DNA of 64,000 bases from Pyrus communis (taxonomy: Eukaryota; Streptophyta; Magnoliopsida; Rosales; Rosaceae): the NCBI RefSeq assembly GCF_963583255.1, contig NC_084803.1:10452122-10516121 (forward strand), written 5' to 3'. The position numbers and the translations under genes were made by a program. The number at the start of each line of letters is the position of its first letter. Positions within the stretch are counted from its first letter, which is position 1. The notes under the pieces were generated by a model. The model ran no database searches. It saw only the letters and a program-made list of their open reading frames with translations, and was not told where the DNA came from. Positions 59,322-64,000 of the stretch are shown one piece after another.

Positions 59322-62300
59322 ATGCCGCCTCATCGGGAACCACGTCGCTCTTCTGAGTCTAGCTTCCCCGATGTTGCTCAGTTGGGGGAAGTTTTTGCTA
59401 CAACCCTTCAGTCAGTATTGCGCCCTCCCCAGAGGACTCCTCTGGAGACTATGTATAATCTGAAATTGGATAAGTTTGAAGGTAATGAGGGTCACGAGAG
59501 AGCAGAACGATGGTTAGAACACATTGAGAAGACTTTCCGTGTGTTGCACAATCAGGGGAACCTTCCTGTTGAAAGGTGGGTCGAGACGACCTCATGGTTT
59601 CTAGGTACGGAGTCTGCAGCCTGGTGGGAATAGGAGCTTCGTCGTTTGACTCTAGCCGAGAAGACTGATTGGGACGTTTTCAAGGATTTGTTCAAGAGAA
59701 GATTTGTGCCCCCTGAGTACATTGACCGTAAGAAGCAGGAGTTCACCGAACTCAGACAGCGGAAGATGACAGCTAATGAGTACTATCGCAGGTTTACTGA
59801 TCTGTCTCGCTACCATCCTGACGTTGCTGGTAATCCGGCGGAGATGCTTCGTCGTTTCCGCCTAGGTACTAAAAAGAAGTGGTGTTCGATGGCGACCACT
59901 ACCCACTGTGAGACCTACCAGGATTTTTATGAGATATTGTTGAGGATTGAGGATTCTGAGAACATGTCGAGCGAAAATGAGGAAGAAGAAAAAGATGGTG
60001 ATCAGAGGAAGGATGACAAGGGTAAAGGTCAAGCGTCGCTCGGGCCTTGTAGGACTCAGAACTTCAAGAGGGGTGGAGCTAGTTCGAGTTCTTCTAGTGG
60101 TGGTTTCAGTGCCACTAGTCAGGGAAGAGGAGGTAGATTTTCTGGTGGCGCTCGAGGCCAGAGACAGGGTGATGGTGGTCGAGGCAGAGCTCCTGTTTGC
60201 CACAGATGTAACAACCGGCATTTCGGCGAGTGCAGGCGTGGCAGCAGTGGTTGCTTCACGTGTGGGCAGATGGGACATCGGGCTGCGAATTGTCCCCAGA
60301 GTCAGCAGCAGAAGCCGCAGCAGACTTTCATGCCACCACCTGCACCGATCCAGCAGATTCAGGGTCCGAGTAGTTATGGCCAGGCATGTCGAGGATGTGC
60401 CTACCACTACCAGGGTGATGTTGTTCCTTATGCCCCGGGACAGTATCAGTATCCCCAGGACCCGTATTCCCAGGATGGTTATCCTCCATATTCTGGCGGC
60501 TATATGCCGTATCCTCCAGCGCCGGTAGGCGGTTCTCAGTGGTATCAGGGAGGACAGTTCCAGCAGGGAGAGATTGCCACTAGTAGTGCAGGGTCTTCGA
60601 GGCAGTCGGGTCAGCCCAGTCAGGGGCGTGGTACTCAAGGACGCGGTGTTCAGGCGAGCAGAGGTCGCGGAGGACGACAGCAGGGCCAGGGGCGTCTTCA
60701 CAATATTTCTCTGCAGGACGCTCAGAACAACTCGGACTTGATTATGGGTACGTTAAATATTCTTGGTTATTTTGCTAGAGTGTTAATTGATTGCGGAGCT
60801 ACGCATTCTGTGATTTCTCATACATTTGCTCAAGTGACGCAACCTCGCCCCACACCTCTAGGGTACGATTTAGAGTTCGCTATGCCGAGAGGAGAGAGAT
60901 GTATTGTAGATTGTGTGTACCTAGGATGTCCAGTGATAGTTGAGGGTGTTGTTTTGTCAGCTGATCTTATCCCGTTAGATATTGTTGACTTTGATGTGAT
61001 TCTGGGCACAGACTGGTTGCATTTCTATCGTGCCAATATTGATTGTTACGGGAAAATAGTTACGTTTCACCGTCCTGGACTACCTGTGGTTACTTTTGTT
61101 GGTGAGCAGAGTGGGGTGAGACATGGCGTTATTTCGGCTTTGCGAGCGAAAAAGTTGTTGTCTAAAGGTTGCCAGGGGTATCTAGCTCATGTGATGTTAG
61201 ATGAGGCAGCTCCTGGTAGAGTTGAGGATGTGAGAGTGGTCAGACACTTTCCTGATATTTTCCCCGAGAATTTACCTAGTTTACCCCCAGATCGAGACGT
61301 GGAGTTCACTATTGAGTTGCTTCCAGGTACTAATCCTATTTCTTTGACTCCTTATCGTATGGCTCCCGCGGAGTTAAGGGAATTGAAAGTTCAGTTGCAG
61401 GAATTAGTGGATAAGGGGTTCATTCAGCCTAGTACTTCGCCTTGGGGCGCTCCGGTATTGTTTGTGAGAAAGAAAGACAGAACTTTGAGGCTGTGTATCG
61501 ATTATAAGCAATTGAACCGGGTGACGATTAAAAACCGTTATCCGTTGCCACGTATTGATGACTTGTTTGACCAGCTTCGAGGTGCTTGTGTGTTCTCCAA
61601 GATTGACTTGAGGTCTGGGTATTATTAGCTGAAGATTAGTAGGGATGACGTTCCTAAGACGGCGTTCAGGACTCGTTACGGTCATTACGAGTTTCTGGTG
61701 ATGCCATTTGGGTTGACGAATGCACCAGCTGCTTTTATGGATTTAATGAACCGGGTATTCCAGCCATACTTGGATAGATTTGTTATTGTCTTCATCGACA
61801 ATATTCTGGTGTATTCTAAGTCGAAGGCGGAGCATGTTCGACATCTTACTTTAGTGTTGAAGAGGTTGAGGGAACACCAATTGTATGCTAAGTTTAGCAA
61901 GTGCCAGTTTTGGTTAGACCAAGTGGCGTTTTTGGGGCACATCATTTCAGCTCAAGGTATTTTGGTGGACCCTCAAAAGGTTGCAGCTGTGGAGAGTTGG
62001 GAGCAACCGCGAACCGTCACTGAGGTGAGAAGTTTCCTTGGTTTGGCGGAGTATTATCGGAGATTCGTTAAGGATTTTTCGGTGATCGCCTTGCCACTGA
62101 CGAGGTTAACGAGGAAGGATGTTAAATTTGAGTGGGATGATAAGTGTGAACAGAGTTTCCAGCAGTTGAAGCATTGTCTCACTCATGCACTTATTTTGGC
62201 ACTCCCGGACGATAGTGGTGATTTCGAGGTTTACATCGATGCTTCCTTGAACGGTCTGGGATGTGTGTTGATGCAGTATGGTAAGGTGATTGCTTATGCT

Positions 62301-62612
62301 TCACGGCAGTTGAAACCCCGTGAGTTGAATTACCCTACGCATGATTTGGAGTTGGCTGCCATATCTTTGCGTTGAAGTTGTGGAGACACTATCTTTATGG
62401 AGAGAAATGTAAGATCTTTACAGATCACAAGAGTCTTCAGTATCTTTTTACTCAGAAGGAACTTAATCTTCGTCAACGGAGGTGGATGGAGTTGCTCAGC
62501 GATTACGACTGCACGATTGATTATCACCCTGGTCGTGCAAACGTAGTGGCTGATGCACTTAGCAGGAAGTCTCAGGGCCGTATCAATGCGTTGTACGCTA
62601 GTCGTATTTCAA
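59322..62612 (+). pseudogene. Gypsy gag-pol polyprotein, broken and truncated
   Basis: Natural gag start MPPHREPRR at 59322. The main frame has in-frame stops at 59631-59633 (TAG after WWE) and 61626-61628 (TAG in place of the Q of YYQLK), then a frameshift at about 62372. Gag ([24 protein letters not shown]) has a CCHC knuckle [14 protein letters not shown] at about 60250. Protease has DCGATHS where DSGATHS is usual. Reverse transcriptase has [11 protein letters not shown], but its catalytic box reads FIDN instead of FIDD (61794-61805). RNase H has [11 protein letters not shown] and [12 protein letters not shown]. The sequence stops after [13 protein letters not shown], before integrase. Confidence 0.9.
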
Positions 62613-63859
62613 GAAGATTAAAATTAAAAATAAAAATAAAAAAAAAAAAACCTGGTGTTAGATTGATTATTGATTTTAGACCCTTAATGTGTACTTAATT
62701 CAAATTCATATTATATTTTTGTTTTTATGTTTAATAGAATTTTTTTTCATCAAAGTTTTTATATTTAATAGATAACTTATTTAATGTTATTACATTAAAT
62801 TTTAAATTTATTATTATACAATTTTATTTAACTTTCTCCAATTAATGTACCTAAACATCCATATCATAATATATTTTACTAAATTAGTGTACCGAAATCC
62901 CCGTATCTAAATATATTATAGTGAATTAGTGACAAATAAGAAAATATGTAAAAACATAAGTGTACCAAAATTCCTTACCTAATTATATGATATTAAACTA
63001 GTGTACCGAAATGTCGGTACCTAAATATATTATACTAGACTAGTGTACCAAAATATCCATACCTAAACATATTATATTAACCCATTGAACCGAAATGTTC
63101 GTACCTAAATATATTTTTATGAATAGTGGTAGATAAGAAAATATGCAAAAACATAAGTGTACCGAAAAATCTCTACGAAAATATTTTCTTATATAAGATG
63201 CCTACCATAATGAGAATTAAAATTTATAATATTTTCATAAAATTTAAATTCATAAAATTATAAATAAAAAAAGAAACGTTGAATACATATGTTGGCATTA
63301 AATAGAGTCTAGGAACTAAAATTAATTTTTAATCTTGTATAAAACATTTTTCTAAACTTCATCTTATTTAGGGATTAAAATCTAGTTTTCTATTTCAAAT
63401 TTCTCACAGCATGTCTACAGTTTCTTTTGCCTATAATTTGAAAACTTGATAGTGATATGTAACAAGTTATATACTGAATTGCAGACTTGTATTGATTTTC
63501 ATTATAGTGGGAGTAGGAATGTTAATTAAGTTTTTCACAATTTCGCATCTGTTTCAATCGTTTCATTTTAACCCCTCCACCCCCACCGCATAGGTACTAT
63601 AACGAGATAACAAGATAACAAGCGAACTTTTGGAGACACGATTAGAAGAGAGGAATACCTTAACGAGATAACAAGCGAACTTTTGTTTGTGAAAAAGAAG
63701 AAGAAGATATCAACTAGTTTGTTCAGCACTTAAAAAACAAGACAGTGAAAAGTCAAGTTTATGAATTTGAACGTCTGTCCTGAAGTAGTATTAATTAACC
63801 CTTTCCTTGAATTTGATGTAGTACATTCCTGAATCATCCTTCAGACTTTAGTGTCTTTT

Positions 63860-63900
<41 letters not shown>

Positions 63901-64000
63901 GTTATAATGGTTAAACCCTTTCTCAATAATACATGTACAATCTCGATTATGCGGATGCATGACTGCATGGAAGACCGACCAGTGACTAATTAGACCCTTG
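62613..64000. repeat. Second copy of 4735-6450, including the promoter copy, without the Cassandra LTR
   Basis: Matches 4735-6450 in order and orientation: tandem GTACC units (62838-63180), empty Cassandra site at 63288, S-RNase promoter copy at 63395-63600 ending GGTACTATAA then CGAGATAAC, and the (CT)n tract at about 63865-63895. It continues to the window edge. No coding region. Confidence 0.85.

Larger units (their letters stand above)
38911..62612 (+). mobile_element. Ty3/gypsy retrotransposon, 3'-truncated, with two nested elements in its 5' LTR
   Basis: The 5' LTR starts TGTGACATCCCGTCCC (38911) and ends GTCAGGGTGTGTCA (59242), directly followed by the primer-binding site TGGTATCAGAGCC (59247 onward). 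The LTR is split by two 9-kb insertions; its own pieces are 38911-39445, 48598-49217 and 58246-59242, about 2.15 kb in all. Gag-pol follows to 62612, where the sequence switches abruptly to a copy of the 4735-6450 region. Integrase and the 3' LTR are missing. The long LTR and the gag type suggest a Tekay/Del-like chromovirus, by inference. Confidence 0.82.

Noticed and set aside
59862..60701. 279-residue minus-strand open frame
   Set aside because: It is the reverse shadow of the gypsy gag region and is low-complexity; the plus strand has clear gag and zinc-knuckle motifs.
1..64000. CRISPR array, operon or bacterial features
   Set aside because: Introns, plant retrotransposons and AT-rich eukaryotic intergenic DNA rule out a prokaryotic reading; the spaced repeats seen belong to LTR elements.

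Overview
The window is plant nuclear DNA, most likely from a Rosaceae fruit-tree or shrub genome (apple/pear-type Maleae is my best guess). It is AT-rich, intron-bearing and dominated by LTR retrotransposons, and it includes Cassandra TRIMs with 5S-rRNA-like LTRs. Two host genes give it its identity. One is a two-exon T2-type ribonuclease of the S-RNase class (12596-13539, minus). The other is an SFBB/SLF-type F-box gene (25661-27757, minus). An S-RNase within about 13 kb of an S-locus-type F-box gene is the architecture of a gametophytic self-incompatibility (S) locus, and the heavy repeats and inverted duplications fit a recombination-suppressed locus.

The most unusual object is the F-box gene itself. 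After the usual F-box and F-box-associated domains, the reading frame runs straight into a plant cyclic phosphodiesterase (CPDase, 2H phosphoesterase) domain that continues over two further small exons. Both catalytic HxT/S motifs are altered (HxP and YxS). The last exon is cut by a Ty1/copia LTR, which supplies the final codons and the stop. T2 ribonucleases make 2',3'-cyclic phosphates and plant CPDases act on cyclic phosphates, so an F-box/pseudo-CPDase fusion beside an S-RNase deserves a close look. A second CPDase scrap lies at 15.57 kb and a second F-box scrap at 29.9 kb.

Layout. 1-6.6 kb: a retroelement end, two MITE-like elements, a complete Cassandra TRIM, a solo Cassandra LTR, and inverted copies of the S-RNase upstream region. 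6.6-12.6 kb: a decayed Ty1/copia element ending 4 bp from the RNase stop codon. 12.6-14.4 kb: the S-RNase and its promoter. 14.4-17.8 kb: duplicated non-coding DNA with the CPDase scrap. 17.8-20.8 kb: a RIF1 gene fragment, disabled. 20.8-25.7 kb: a fairly young copia element with two stop codons. 25.66-27.76 kb: the F-box/CPDase gene. 28.4-29.5 kb: a Pack-MULE carrying a HAESA-like receptor-kinase fragment. 29.8-31.6 kb: a partial duplicate of the F-box 5' end, interrupted by a LINE tail and a solo LTR. 32.1-34.7 kb: a second copy of the 15.7-17.8 kb segment. 35.1-37.6 kb: a non-autonomous LTR element containing a hAT scrap. 38.9-62.6 kb: a Ty3/gypsy element whose 5' LTR holds two nested 9-kb copia-derived elements without coding capacity. 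62.6-64 kb: a second copy of 4.7-6.45 kb.

If the locus works, the RNase would be the female (style) determinant and the F-box protein a candidate pollen-side SCF subunit. Only these two genes look potentially expressed host genes; everything else is transposon or pseudogene. All assignments come from reading the sequence and recalled family motifs; no database search was possible.
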